Shown: positions 1-7,048 of the stretch, piece after piece
Layout of the letters: each line of letters begins with the position of its first letter
Position numbering within the stretch: the first letter of the stretch is position 1
Assembly: GCA_046328225.1 (NCBI GenBank)
Contig: JAXLWZ010000005.1
Location: forward strand, 1-64,000
Length of the DNA stretch: 64,000 nucleotides
Reading direction: 5' to 3'
Origin: Amarobacillus sp046328225
GTDB lineage: Bacteria > Chloroflexota > Dehalococcoidia > Tepidiformales > Tepidiformaceae
Translations under genes and position numbers: made by a program
Notes under the pieces: generated by a model
Told to the model about the DNA's origin: nothing
Seen by the model: only the letters and a program-made list of their open reading frames with translations
Database searches by the model: none

Positions 1-461
1 AGGCGGCCGGCGGGCAGGAGGAGCATCGGGCTCCCCAGCTCCGCCGCGGCGACGAGGTCGGACAGCGTGGCGAGCCCGGGCTGGGCGCGAAGGATGGTCG
101 CGCTGGGCAGGGCGTCGCCGCCGAGGCCGAGCTCGCGCAGCATTTGCTCGGGCGTCAGCGTCCCGGCGGCCTGGATGAAGGCGGTCCACTGGCCGAGGCC
201 GGGGAGCGGGTTCGCCAGCGAGCGCGCCACCGGGTAGCGGCGGTCGGACAGCGCGAGGTAGACGCCCGTGAGGCGGCGGCACGCCTCCGCAAGCTGCTCC
301 GCGAGCAGCCCGGAGAGGATCAGGCGGTCGTTATAGCTGGCGAGCACGAGCGACCGGAGGAGCGAATCCGCGACCACCTGGGGCTTGCGCAGGGCGCCCT
401 GGAGGTAGGCCTCGACGAAGGCGAGTTCGCTCAGTGCGCCGGGATAGGCGTTCGCATCCAT
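1..461 (-). CDS. Hypothetical protein, C-terminus beyond the left edge
   Basis: Reading the minus strand from an ATG at 461 gives an open frame of about 153 codons that runs off the window. It begins MDANAYPGALSELAFVEAYL and continues as a leucine/alanine-rich, probably helical, soluble protein with no stop. I do not recognise a family. It starts 9 bp after the stop of the phosphotransferase-like gene and lies third in line after mutM. A TAGAAT hexamer ends 6 bases before the ATG and overlaps the upstream stop codon, so it may also have its own leaderless transcript. Codon usage looks like the neighbouring genes. That it is coding is fairly sure; its function is unknown. Confidence 0.7.
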   Translation of the reverse strand, partial: MDANAYPGALSELAFVEAYLQGALRKPQVVADSLLRSLVLASYNDRLILSGLLAEQLAEACRRLTGVYLALSDRRYPVARSLANPLPGLGQWTAFIQAAGTLTPEQMLRELGLGGDALPSATILRAQPGLATLSDLVAAAELGSPMLLLPAGR

Positions 462-467
462 GCGGCG

Positions 468-473
468 ATTCTA
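468..473 (-). promoter_or_regulatory. -10 element, leaderless promoter of the 1..461 gene
   Basis: TAGAAT with a 6-base spacer to the ATG at 461. It overlaps the TAG stop of the preceding gene. Confidence 0.5.
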
Positions 474-1367
474 CGGCCAGAGCGCGGCACGCAGCGCGGC
501 GGCGATGGGATCATGGCCCGCCGGCCGGCGAAGGGCGTCGTGGGTACGCGCCGCGAGCACGGAGATGCGCTCCGTAGCCGCGTCGTCGCCCAGCGCGAGG
601 ACCTGCCGGCGCGGCAACTCGACCAGCCACGCAAGTCCCCACGGGATGGTCGCGAGGTCGATGGCGTCCGCGGTGACGGCGAGGTCGAACGCGCGGCGGC
701 GGGCGTACCGTTCGGCGAGGTCGCGACGAAGCGGTGGCTCGAGGCCGGCCGTCGCGAGGAAGGCCGCGATATCGATCAACTGGTGGCCCTGCGCGGCCGC
801 GCCGAATTCGACCAGCCGCGAGCCCCCGGCGGTGAACACGACATTGCCCGAGTGCAGTTCGCCGTGCACGAAGCCGAACGGCCCCGCCGCGAGCGTCTCA
901 CGCGCGGATTCGAGCAGCCTCAGCGCGGGTTCGCGTTCGTGGGCGGCGAAGCCGAGCCGGTGCAGCGGCAGCTCCGCACCGGGCACGAGATGCTGCTCGA
1001 GTTCCCAACGGACTTTGTCGCCGACGGGCAGCTGGTGGAGGTCCGCGATCGTATCGACCGCTTCCTCGAGCGCCGTGGCGGGGGGCACGACGGCGAGCGC
1101 GGTGAGGCCTTCGAAGGCGGTCTCGGCCATGAGCCCGCCGCTAAACGCGAGGACTCGCGGCACGGGCGCGAACCCCACGCGGGCGAGCGCGTCGAGCACG
1201 GCGGCGTGCGTCTGTGCCGCGGCGGAGGCAGCGCCGCGAACGAGCACTTCGCGGTGCCCGCCGCCCTGTTCGATCGAGACGCGGAGGATGCCGGGCTCGA
1301 TGGTCTCGGCGCCGGTGATCGCCTCCACCGGGACGCCGAGAATGGCTGCGAGGTCTTCAAGCTCCAC
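471..1367 (-). CDS. Aminoglycoside phosphotransferase (APH)-fold kinase family protein
   Basis: A 298-residue protein in the APH/choline-kinase fold, which transfers phosphate from ATP to small hydroxylated substrates. The central stretch FGFVHGELHSGNVVF matches the Brenner-like HGDLHxGN catalytic loop, with Glu in place of the usual Asp. It is followed by SRLVEFGAAAQGHQLIDIA, in the position of the IDWxxA.xGDPxxDLA metal-binding segment, here with Glu for Asp. Both substitutions could weaken catalysis. The GTG start has an AGGAG site 8 bases upstream and overlaps the end of mutM by 11 bp, which implies translational coupling. The substrate cannot be deduced, and drug resistance should not be inferred. 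Confidence 0.72.
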   Translation of the reverse strand: MELEDLAAILGVPVEAITGAETIEPGILRVSIEQGGGHREVLVRGAASAAAQTHAAVLDALARVGFAPVPRVLAFSGGLMAETAFEGLTALAVVPPATALEEAVDTIADLHQLPVGDKVRWELEQHLVPGAELPLHRLGFAAHEREPALRLLESARETLAAGPFGFVHGELHSGNVVFTAGGSRLVEFGAAAQGHQLIDIAAFLATAGLEPPLRRDLAERYARRRAFDLAVTADAIDLATIPWGLAWLVELPRRQVLALGDDAATERISVLAARTHDALRRPAGHDPIAAALRAALWP

Positions 1368-2211
1368 GGGGCTGGCTCCTTTGGCGGGCGCGGCGCTGGC
1401 AGTGCGGGCAATAGTGCGTCCCGCGGCCACCGACGACGGTCCGAACGATGATGGCGCCGCAGATGTAGCAGGGCTTGCCGTGGCGGCGAAACACCTGCAC
1501 GTGCATGTGCTGCTGGCCCGGCTGGCCCTGCCCGTCGACGTAGTCCTTGAAGCTGGCGCCGCGGTTTTCGATGCCCCGTTCGAGGACGCTGCGGGCCGCG
1601 GCCCAGAGGCGGCGGGCGGCAGCCAGCGAAACGTCGGCCGCGGGCGTGTCCGGGCGGATGCGGGCCTCGAACAGCGCCTCATCCACGTAGATGTTGCCCA
1701 GCCCCGACATGCGCCGCTGGTCGAGAAGGACGGCCTTGATCGGTGCCGTCCGCCCGGCCAGCGCGGCACGGAAGGCCCGGAAGGTGAACGCCTCGTCGAT
1801 CGGCTCCGGCCCGAGCTTGCCGACGACGTCGGCGGGGTCATCAACGACGCGCCAGGTGCCGAACTTGCGCAGGTCCCCCCAGCGGAGGTCGTGGCCGTTG
1901 TCGAGGCTGATGCGGGCGCGTTCGTACGGCTCCGGGGGGGCATCGGAACGCCGCCAGACGAGGCGGCCGGTCATGCGCAGGTGGACGACGAACGTGCGGC
2001 CGTCATCGAGCGCGAACAGGAGGTACTTGCCGCGGCGGCCGGCGCCGGTGATGGTCCGGCCCACGAGGGCCTGCCGCAGCGCCTCGATGGGGAGCCCGCC
2101 CGCGAGCAGCCCGAGCGTGCCCGGGTCGACCTCGACGGCCGAGATGCGGCGGCCGGTCACCAGCGGTTCGAGGTCGCGGCGAATGGTCTCGACTTCGGGG
2201 AGCTCGGGCAC
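1357..2211 (-). CDS. mutM: Formamidopyrimidine-DNA glycosylase
   Basis: A base-excision repair enzyme that removes 8-oxoguanine and other oxidised purines and nicks the strand by beta/delta elimination. The 284-residue length is typical. The N-terminus is (V)PELPEVE, so after Met removal Pro1 is the nucleophile and Glu2 the catalytic acid. GRRGKYLLF supplies the conserved Lys near residue 62, and MSGLGNIYVDE is the helix-two-turn-helix. The C-terminal zinc finger is C248-x2-C251-x16-C268-x2-C271. The GTG start follows a TACGCT hexamer by 7 bases, with no Shine-Dalgarno site, which suggests a leaderless transcript. It is divergent from ruvA, the other DNA-repair gene here, across 63 bp. Confidence 0.97.
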   Translation of the reverse strand: MPELPEVETIRRDLEPLVTGRRISAVEVDPGTLGLLAGGLPIEALRQALVGRTITGAGRRGKYLLFALDDGRTFVVHLRMTGRLVWRRSDAPPEPYERARISLDNGHDLRWGDLRKFGTWRVVDDPADVVGKLGPEPIDEAFTFRAFRAALAGRTAPIKAVLLDQRRMSGLGNIYVDEALFEARIRPDTPAADVSLAAARRLWAAARSVLERGIENRGASFKDYVDGQGQPGQQHMHVQVFRRHGKPCYICGAIIVRTVVGGRGTHYCPHCQRRARQRSQPRGA

Positions 2212-2218
2212 GAGGCCA

Positions 2219-2224
2219 AGCGTA
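2219..2224 (-). promoter_or_regulatory. -10 element, leaderless promoter of mutM
   Basis: TACGCT on the minus strand, 7 bases before the GTG of mutM. Confidence 0.5.
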
Positions 2225-2262
2225 CCAACGGCGGCGCGCTCGCGGCAGCCCGCGGCAGCGGC

Positions 2263-2268
2263 GATACT
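2263..2268 (+). promoter_or_regulatory. -10 element, leaderless promoter of ruvA
   Basis: GATACT with a 6-base spacer to the GTG at 2275, back to back with the mutM promoter. Confidence 0.55.
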
Positions 2269-2274
2269 GCGGCC

Positions 2275-2931
2275 GTGATCACGCACCTGCAGGGCCGGCT
2301 CGCGCGCATGGACATCACCGGGCCGGTGGTGGAGGTCGACGTCGCGGGCGTGCGGTACGAAGTGCTCGTGCCGCTGTTCCTGTGGCCGGAGCTGCAGGGC
2401 CTCGCGGGGGAGAACGAACTGGACGCGGCGGCACCCGAGATCGGGCTGCACATCCACTACTCGGCGAGCGCGAACCAGCCCGTGCCGGTGCTCGTGGGCT
2501 TCCTGAGGCGCGCCGAACGCGACTTCTTCCGCAAGTTCATTACGGTCGAGGGCGTCGGCCCGGCGAAGGCGGCGAAGGCGATGAACGTGTCGGTTTCGAC
2601 GATCGCGCGGGCTATCGAGCAGGAGGACCGGGCGGCGCTGACGCGGTTGCCGGGTATCGGCGCGCGGGGCGCGGACAAGATCATCGCCTCGCTGCGGGGG
2701 AAGGTGGTGGCGGAGGCTTCGATGCACGACGGCGCCATCGAAAAGCCGGTGGACACGGCGCGCCTCGAGCGGGACCGCGTGCTCGCCGATGCGATTGAGA
2801 CCATCACAGCCCTCGGGTTCCCGCGGGCGGACGCGCGCCGCTGGGTGGAGGATGCCCACACGCGCGAGCCTTCGCTGCAGTCGGTGGAGGCGCTCACGCT
2901 GGCCGTGCTGCGCGGCCGGGACCAGGGTTAA
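2275..2931 (+). CDS. ruvA: Holliday junction branch migration protein RuvA
   Basis: The tetrameric four-way-junction-binding subunit of RuvAB, which loads the RuvB motor. The protein has 218 residues, close to the family norm of about 200. Residues 1-62 form the OB domain (ITHLQGRLA, VAGVRYEVLVP). Two helix-hairpin-helix motifs follow, GVGPAKAAKAM near 93 and LPGIGARGADKII near 125. The C-terminal three-helix RuvB-binding domain begins near 165 with ETITALGFPRADARR. The GTG start is chosen because GATACT lies 6 bases upstream and the family N-terminus begins exactly there. ruvB and ruvC are not adjacent, so the usual ruvCAB grouping is broken. Confidence 0.96.
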   Translation: MITHLQGRLARMDITGPVVEVDVAGVRYEVLVPLFLWPELQGLAGENELDAAAPEIGLHIHYSASANQPVPVLVGFLRRAERDFFRKFITVEGVGPAKAAKAMNVSVSTIARAIEQEDRAALTRLPGIGARGADKIIASLRGKVVAEASMHDGAIEKPVDTARLERDRVLADAIETITALGFPRADARRWVEDAHTREPSLQSVEALTLAVLRGRDQG

Positions 2932-2961
2932 CCGGCGATTCCCCGGACCCGGGGCGGAGCC

Positions 2962-2967
2962 TACGAT
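2962..2967 (+). promoter_or_regulatory. -10 element, leaderless promoter of the DsbA-like gene
   Basis: TACGAT with a 6-base spacer to the GTG at 2974. Confidence 0.5.
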
Positions 2968-2973
2968 GGCAGC

Positions 2974-3828
2974 GTGACCGGCGAGGACGAGCCACCACCG
3001 CCACTCCTGGAGCCGGGTACGCCGGCCCCGGCCGGGCGGCCCGCATGGAGTTATGTGCTCCTGCCGGGCGCCATCCTGGTGGCCGCGCTCATCGTCGCGA
3101 CGGCGGTGCTGTACACCCGCCGCGAGCCCGAGAAGGCGGAAGCGACGACAACGCCCGCCGCGGTGACACAGGTATTTTCGACCCCGGGCGCCGCCAGCCA
3201 GCCTGCGACCCTCGCGGCGGCGTTCCGGGCCTATGGCGGACAGGCCGGTATCGATGACACCCAGTTCGTGGCGTGCCTGGCAGACCCCGCGAACGCGCAG
3301 CTGGTGAACACGCACCTGCAGCGCGGCGGCGGCCTCGGCGTCGATGGCACGCCCACCTTCTTCATCAACAACAAACGTGTCGTGGGCGACCAGCCCTGGG
3401 CGATCTTCGAGGAAGTGATCAACGCCGAGCTCACCGGGAGCCCGAAATCGCTCGACGGCTATTCGGCGGCGGTGAAGGCGCTCGCGGCGAAGAGCCCGCC
3501 GCAGTTCGAGATCATGGCCTCGCGGGCGGACTTCACCGGCGCACAGATCGAAGGCGACGCCAATGCGCCCGTGATGGTGGTCGAGTACTCCGACTTCCAG
3601 TGCCCGTTCTGCAAACGATGGGTAGAGAGCTCGCTGCCGAAGCTGCGCGCGCGGGAGAAGGACGGCGTCGCGCTCGCCTTCCTGCACTTCCCCATCGTGC
3701 AGATTCATCCAAATGCCGGCTACGCGAGTCTCGCGGCGGCGTGCGCCGGGCGCCAGGGGAAGTTCTGGGCGATGCACGACATCCTCTTCGCCCGCCAGAC
3801 CGAGTGGCAGAAGCTCCCGGCGCAGTAA
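2974..3828 (+). CDS. Membrane-anchored DsbA-like thioredoxin-fold protein with permuted domain order
   Basis: A 284-residue protein: a proline-rich cytoplasmic N-terminus, one transmembrane helix (about 27-48), a Pro/Thr linker, then thioredoxin-fold sequence outside the membrane. It probably oxidises or isomerises disulfides. The order is odd. Residues 78-152 match the C-terminal half of a DsbA/BdbD-type domain: a helical segment ending in a QFVACL-type motif, then GVDGTPTFFINNK with cis-Pro127. Residues 183-284 match the N-terminal half: NAPVMVVEYSDFQCPFC, with the CPFC redox pair at 210-213, then QGKFWAMHDILFARQ. The first half is exactly what the second half lacks, so together they make one circularly permuted domain. 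The GTG start is leaderless-type. Function is inferred from the fold. Confidence 0.82.
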   Translation: MTGEDEPPPPLLEPGTPAPAGRPAWSYVLLPGAILVAALIVATAVLYTRREPEKAEATTTPAAVTQVFSTPGAASQPATLAAAFRAYGGQAGIDDTQFVACLADPANAQLVNTHLQRGGGLGVDGTPTFFINNKRVVGDQPWAIFEEVINAELTGSPKSLDGYSAAVKALAAKSPPQFEIMASRADFTGAQIEGDANAPVMVVEYSDFQCPFCKRWVESSLPKLRAREKDGVALAFLHFPIVQIHPNAGYASLAAACAGRQGKFWAMHDILFARQTEWQKLPAQ

Positions 3829-3888
3829 CCTCGCGGCTCTTGACCTTCCGCACCGGCCGTAACGCTCGCGTGAACGGGAGGGTCGGGC

Positions 3889-3894
3889 TAGGGT
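3889..3894 (+). promoter_or_regulatory. -10 element, leaderless promoter of the 3902 MFS gene
   Basis: TAGGGT with a 7-base spacer to the ATG at 3902. Confidence 0.5.
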
Positions 3895-3901
3895 TCGAAG
3901 T

Positions 3902-5155
3902 ATGACCCAGCGCGTATCCGGCCGGCAGGAGATGGGGCTCCGCGACCTCGGGCTTTCGGTATACGTGCCAACGTTCCTGTTCGCGGTCGGGCAGGGCGCG
4001 GTCATCCCCATCGTGGGCCTGGCGGCGAAGGACCTCGGCGCGTCGGTGGCCATCGCGGGGCTCGTGGTGACCCTGCGTGGCATCGGCGTGCTGGCGTTCG
4101 ATGTGCCGGCGGGCTGGCTCGTTTCGAAGTTCGGTGAGCGGCTGGCGATGGCGTTCGGCACCCTGCTCGTGATCGGCGCGCTCGCGGGTTCGGCGCTGAG
4201 CCCGCACTGGGCGGTGCTGGCGCTATGCACATTCATCATGGGCTGCGGCTGGTCGGTATGGTTGCTGGCGCGCCTCGCATATGTGAGTGATGTGATGCCG
4301 GCGCACCTGCGGGGCCGGGCGCTCTCCACGCTCGGCGGCATGAACCGCGTCGGGAATTTTGTCGGCCCGTTCCTGTTCGCCGGGCTCGCGGTGTTCGGCG
4401 GCATCACCGTCGCCTACGTCATCCACATCGTGACGGCGCTGTGCGCGTGGCTGCTCCTGCTCGTGCTGGTGAAGGACGCCGACGACTCGAAGGGGCTGCC
4501 GCAGCACGAGCACGTGAACTTCACGGCCGTCCTGCGCGAGCACTCGCACGTCTTCCTCACGGCGGGCATCGCCGCGACGACCATCCAGACGCTGCGGGCG
4601 ACGCGGCAGCTCATCCTGCCGCTCTGGGCGGACCACATCGGGCTGGATGCGAGCGCCGTCGGCCTCGTGTTCGGGATCTCGATGGCGATGGAGATGACGC
4701 TGTTCTACCCGGCGGGTTCGGCGATGGACCGCTGGGGGCGCAAGTCGGTGGCGCTGCCGTGCCTGGGGATTATGTCCATCGGTATGCTCGTGCTGCCGCT
4801 GACGCACGGCTTCATGGCGATCACGGTCGTGGGCCTGCTCATCGGCTTCGGGAACGGGCTCGGGAGCGGCATTGTCATGACGCTGGGCGCGGACTTTTCA
4901 CCGGATGTGGGGCGCGCGCAGTTCCTCGGGGCGTGGCGCGTGTGCGGCGATATCGGAACGGCGGGCGGCCCATTGCTGGCGTCGGCTGCGATCTTCGCGA
5001 TCTCGCTCGCGGGGGCGTCGCTGATGATGGGCGCGGTCGGCATCGTCGGCCTGGGCATCATGGTCCTGCGCATGCCTGAGCCCCTGCACGCGGCGCGCCG
5101 GGAAGCAGAGGCGAAGCTCGCCGCGGAGGGTGCGCCGGCCGGCGGCGGCTCCTAG
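3902..5155 (+). CDS. MFS transporter
   Basis: A 417-residue integral membrane protein of the major facilitator superfamily with about 12 hydrophobic helices in two six-helix halves. The loop after helix 2 reads GWLVSKFGERLAM, and the equivalent loop in the second half reads GSAMDRWGRKSV, a clear DRxGRK-type MFS motif A. A charged segment around residues 195-220 (VKDADDSKGLPQHEH) is the central cytoplasmic loop. The substrate is unknown; drug/metabolite efflux is the commonest role for this shape. It has its own leaderless-type start and converges on gatA, with stop codons only 9 bp apart and no visible terminator between them. Confidence 0.88.
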   Translation: MTQRVSGRQEMGLRDLGLSVYVPTFLFAVGQGAVIPIVGLAAKDLGASVAIAGLVVTLRGIGVLAFDVPAGWLVSKFGERLAMAFGTLLVIGALAGSALSPHWAVLALCTFIMGCGWSVWLLARLAYVSDVMPAHLRGRALSTLGGMNRVGNFVGPFLFAGLAVFGGITVAYVIHIVTALCAWLLLLVLVKDADDSKGLPQHEHVNFTAVLREHSHVFLTAGIAATTIQTLRATRQLILPLWADHIGLDASAVGLVFGISMAMEMTLFYPAGSAMDRWGRKSVALPCLGIMSIGMLVLPLTHGFMAITVVGLLIGFGNGLGSGIVMTLGADFSPDVGRAQFLGAWRVCGDIGTAGGPLLASAAIFAISLAGASLMMGAVGIVGLGIMVLRMPEPLHAARREAEAKLAAEGAPAGGGS

Positions 5156-5164
5156 CTCCCCGGC

Positions 5165-6631
5165 TCAGGCAAGGTCGGGGAGGCGGTTCGACCAGCCGAG
5201 GGCGGATTCGAAGGCGTAGGCGGCACGCAAAATCCGGCCCTCATCGAAGAAGTTCCCGATGATCTGCAGCCCGACGGGGAGGCCTTCACTGAGGCCGCAC
5301 GGCAGGCTCAAGCCCGGGAGACCGGCCACGGAGGCCGGGAGCGTGTAGACGTCGTTGAGGTACATCGCGAAGGGGTCGTCCACCTTCGCGCCGATGGGGA
5401 AGGCGACCGTCGGCGAGGTGGGGGTGACGATGACGTCGTACTTTTCGAACGCGGCCTGGAACTCGCGATTGATGACCGTGCGAACCTTCTGCGCCTTCAG
5501 GTAGTACGCGTCGTAGTACCCGGCGCTGAGCGCGTAGGTGCCGAGCATGATGCGGCGCTTCACTTCGTTGCCGAAGCCACCCGCGCGCGTCTGCTCCATG
5601 TTCTCCCACATGCTGGCGCCCGAGCGGTCGCTGAAGCCGTACTTCACGCCGTCGTAGCGGGCCAGGTTCGCGCTCGCCTCGCTGGGGGCGATGATGTAAT
5701 AGACGGCGAGCGCGTGCTCGGTGCTGGGCAGCGAAAGGCTCGTGTCGACTTCGCAGCCGAGGTCCTCGAACAGCTTCAGCGCCTCGTCGATGCGGTCCTT
5801 CACGCCCGGCTCCATGCCTGCGATGAAGTATTCGCGCGGCACGCCGATCTTCATGCCGCGAACGTCCTGGCCGAGGTACGCGCGCAGGTCGGGCAGGGGC
5901 TCGGGGTTGCTGGTGCTGTCGCGCGGGTCGTGCCCGGAGATGCAGTCGAGCATCGTCGCCACGTCCTCGACGTCGCGGCCGATGGGACCGACCTGGTCGA
6001 GCGAACTGCCGAAGGCGATGATGCCGAAGCGGCTGACGCGCCCGTACGTGGGATCGAAGCCGACCATGCCCGTGAGCGATGCCGGCTGGCGGATGCTGCC
6101 GCCGGTATCGCTGCCGAGGGAGACCAGCGCCTCGCCGGCGGCCACCGCCGCGGCCGAGCCGCCCGAGCTGCCGCCGGGCACGAGGTCCAGGTTCCAGGGG
6201 TTGTGCGAAGCGCCGTAGGCCGAGTGCTCGGTGCTGGAGCCCATGGCGAACTCGTCCATGTTCGCCTTCCCGACCATGACGGCGCCCGCGCGGCGAAGCT
6301 GCTCGTAGACGTGGCTGTCGTAGGGCGGGATGAAGTTCTCGAGGATGCGCGAGCCCGCGGTGGTGCGCACGCCCTTCGTGACGATGAGGTCCTTCACGGC
6401 CACGGGGATGCCCGTGAGCGGCGTGGCGGTGCCGGATGCGAAGCGGGCGTCGGCCTCGCGGGCCTGCTCCAGCGCGAGCTCGGGCGTGCGCGTGATGTAG
6501 GCGTTCACCTTCGGCTCGACCGCCTCGATGCGATCGAGGACGGAGCGGGTGAGTTCGACCGAGGAGAGTTCGCGCGCGCGGAGCTTTTCGTGGGCCTCGT
6601 GCGCGGTGAGCCGCCAGGCCTCGGCCATCAT
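5165..6631 (-). CDS. gatA: Glutamyl-tRNA(Gln) amidotransferase subunit A
   Basis: The glutaminase/amidase subunit of GatCAB, which converts Glu-tRNA(Gln) to Gln-tRNA(Gln), and often Asp-tRNA(Asn) to Asn-tRNA(Asn). The 488 residues are full length. The amidase signature is clear: catalytic Lys in VAVKDLIVTKG, the GGSSGGSAAAVAAG loop, and the cis-Ser/Ser pair in GSDTGGSIRQPAS. The ATGATG start overlaps the gatC stop as ATGA; the second ATG at 6628 is an equally possible start. gatB is not in the window, so the operon is split. It depends on gatC for transcription and translation. Confidence 0.97.
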   Translation of the reverse strand: MMAEAWRLTAHEAHEKLRARELSSVELTRSVLDRIEAVEPKVNAYITRTPELALEQAREADARFASGTATPLTGIPVAVKDLIVTKGVRTTAGSRILENFIPPYDSHVYEQLRRAGAVMVGKANMDEFAMGSSTEHSAYGASHNPWNLDLVPGGSSGGSAAAVAAGEALVSLGSDTGGSIRQPASLTGMVGFDPTYGRVSRFGIIAFGSSLDQVGPIGRDVEDVATMLDCISGHDPRDSTSNPEPLPDLRAYLGQDVRGMKIGVPREYFIAGMEPGVKDRIDEALKLFEDLGCEVDTSLSLPSTEHALAVYYIIAPSEASANLARYDGVKYGFSDRSGASMWENMEQTRAGGFGNEVKRRIMLGTYALSAGYYDAYYLKAQKVRTVINREFQAAFEKYDVIVTPTSPTVAFPIGAKVDDPFAMYLNDVYTLPASVAGLPGLSLPCGLSEGLPVGLQIIGNFFDEGRILRAAYAFESALGWSNRLPDLA

Positions 6632-6915
6632 TCGAGCACCGCCCGGACGCGGAAGTAGCCATCCTCCTGCTCGGGGGCGTTGGCCAGCGCGGCGTCCTGT
6701 GGAAGCGACGGTGCAACTTCATCGGCGCGCATGACGTTGGAGAGCGGGAGAGGGTGCGCGGTGGGCTCGATGCCATCGGTGTTCACGGCCGCGAGCGCGG
6801 CGAAGTGCTCGAGGATGCCCGAGAGCTGGGTGGTGAAGCGTTCCACATCCGCGGGAGCGAGCTGGACGCGGGCGAGCCGCGCGATATGGAGGACATCGTT
6901 GGCCGTGAGCGACAT
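6628..6915 (-). CDS. gatC: Glutamyl-tRNA(Gln) amidotransferase subunit C
   Basis: The small subunit (95 residues) that wraps around GatA and helps it fold against GatB. MSLTANDVLHIARLARVQL is the typical N-terminus, and the C-terminal half shows the family pattern NVMRADEVAPSL and EQEDGYFRVRAVLE. A longer frame begins at 6933, but the ATG at 6915 is chosen because family members start there and TACCCT sits 6 bases upstream, giving a leaderless message. It is the first gene of gatC-gatA and is divergent from the PBP gene. Confidence 0.96.
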   Translation of the reverse strand: MSLTANDVLHIARLARVQLAPADVERFTTQLSGILEHFAALAAVNTDGIEPTAHPLPLSNVMRADEVAPSLPQDAALANAPEQEDGYFRVRAVLE

Positions 6916-6921
6916 GGTCGA

Positions 6922-6927
6922 AGGGTA
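6922..6927 (-). promoter_or_regulatory. -10 element, leaderless promoter of gatC
   Basis: TACCCT on the minus strand, 6 bases before the gatC ATG. Confidence 0.5.
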
Positions 6928-6988
6928 CACCATGAACCCTTTACCGCCCGGGTGCCGGGTTGCGATGGCTTTGCTACGCTCGCTGGCG

Positions 6989-7048
6989 ATGCGTCATATC
7001 GGCACCGTGGCGCGGCCTCCCGGGGCCGCCGGCCGGGCGGTCTCATGA
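6989..7048 (+). CDS. Candidate short upstream ORF (19 codons) coupled to the PBP gene
   Basis: ATG at 6989, 8 bases after a TACGCT hexamer (6975-6980), opens a 19-residue frame starting MRHIGTVARPP. Its TGA overlaps the PBP start codon as ATGA. The PBP start itself has only a weak GGCGG site, so ribosomes that load on this short leaderless frame could hand over to the PBP. The peptide has no recognisable domain. Position and overlap are the only evidence, so it may be chance. Confidence 0.35.
   Translation: MRHIGTVARPPGAAGRAVS

Noticed and set aside
471..1367. Aminoglycoside resistance gene
   Set aside because: The fold is APH-like, but two catalytic Asp positions are Glu and the gene is coupled to mutM; resistance cannot be claimed from the fold.
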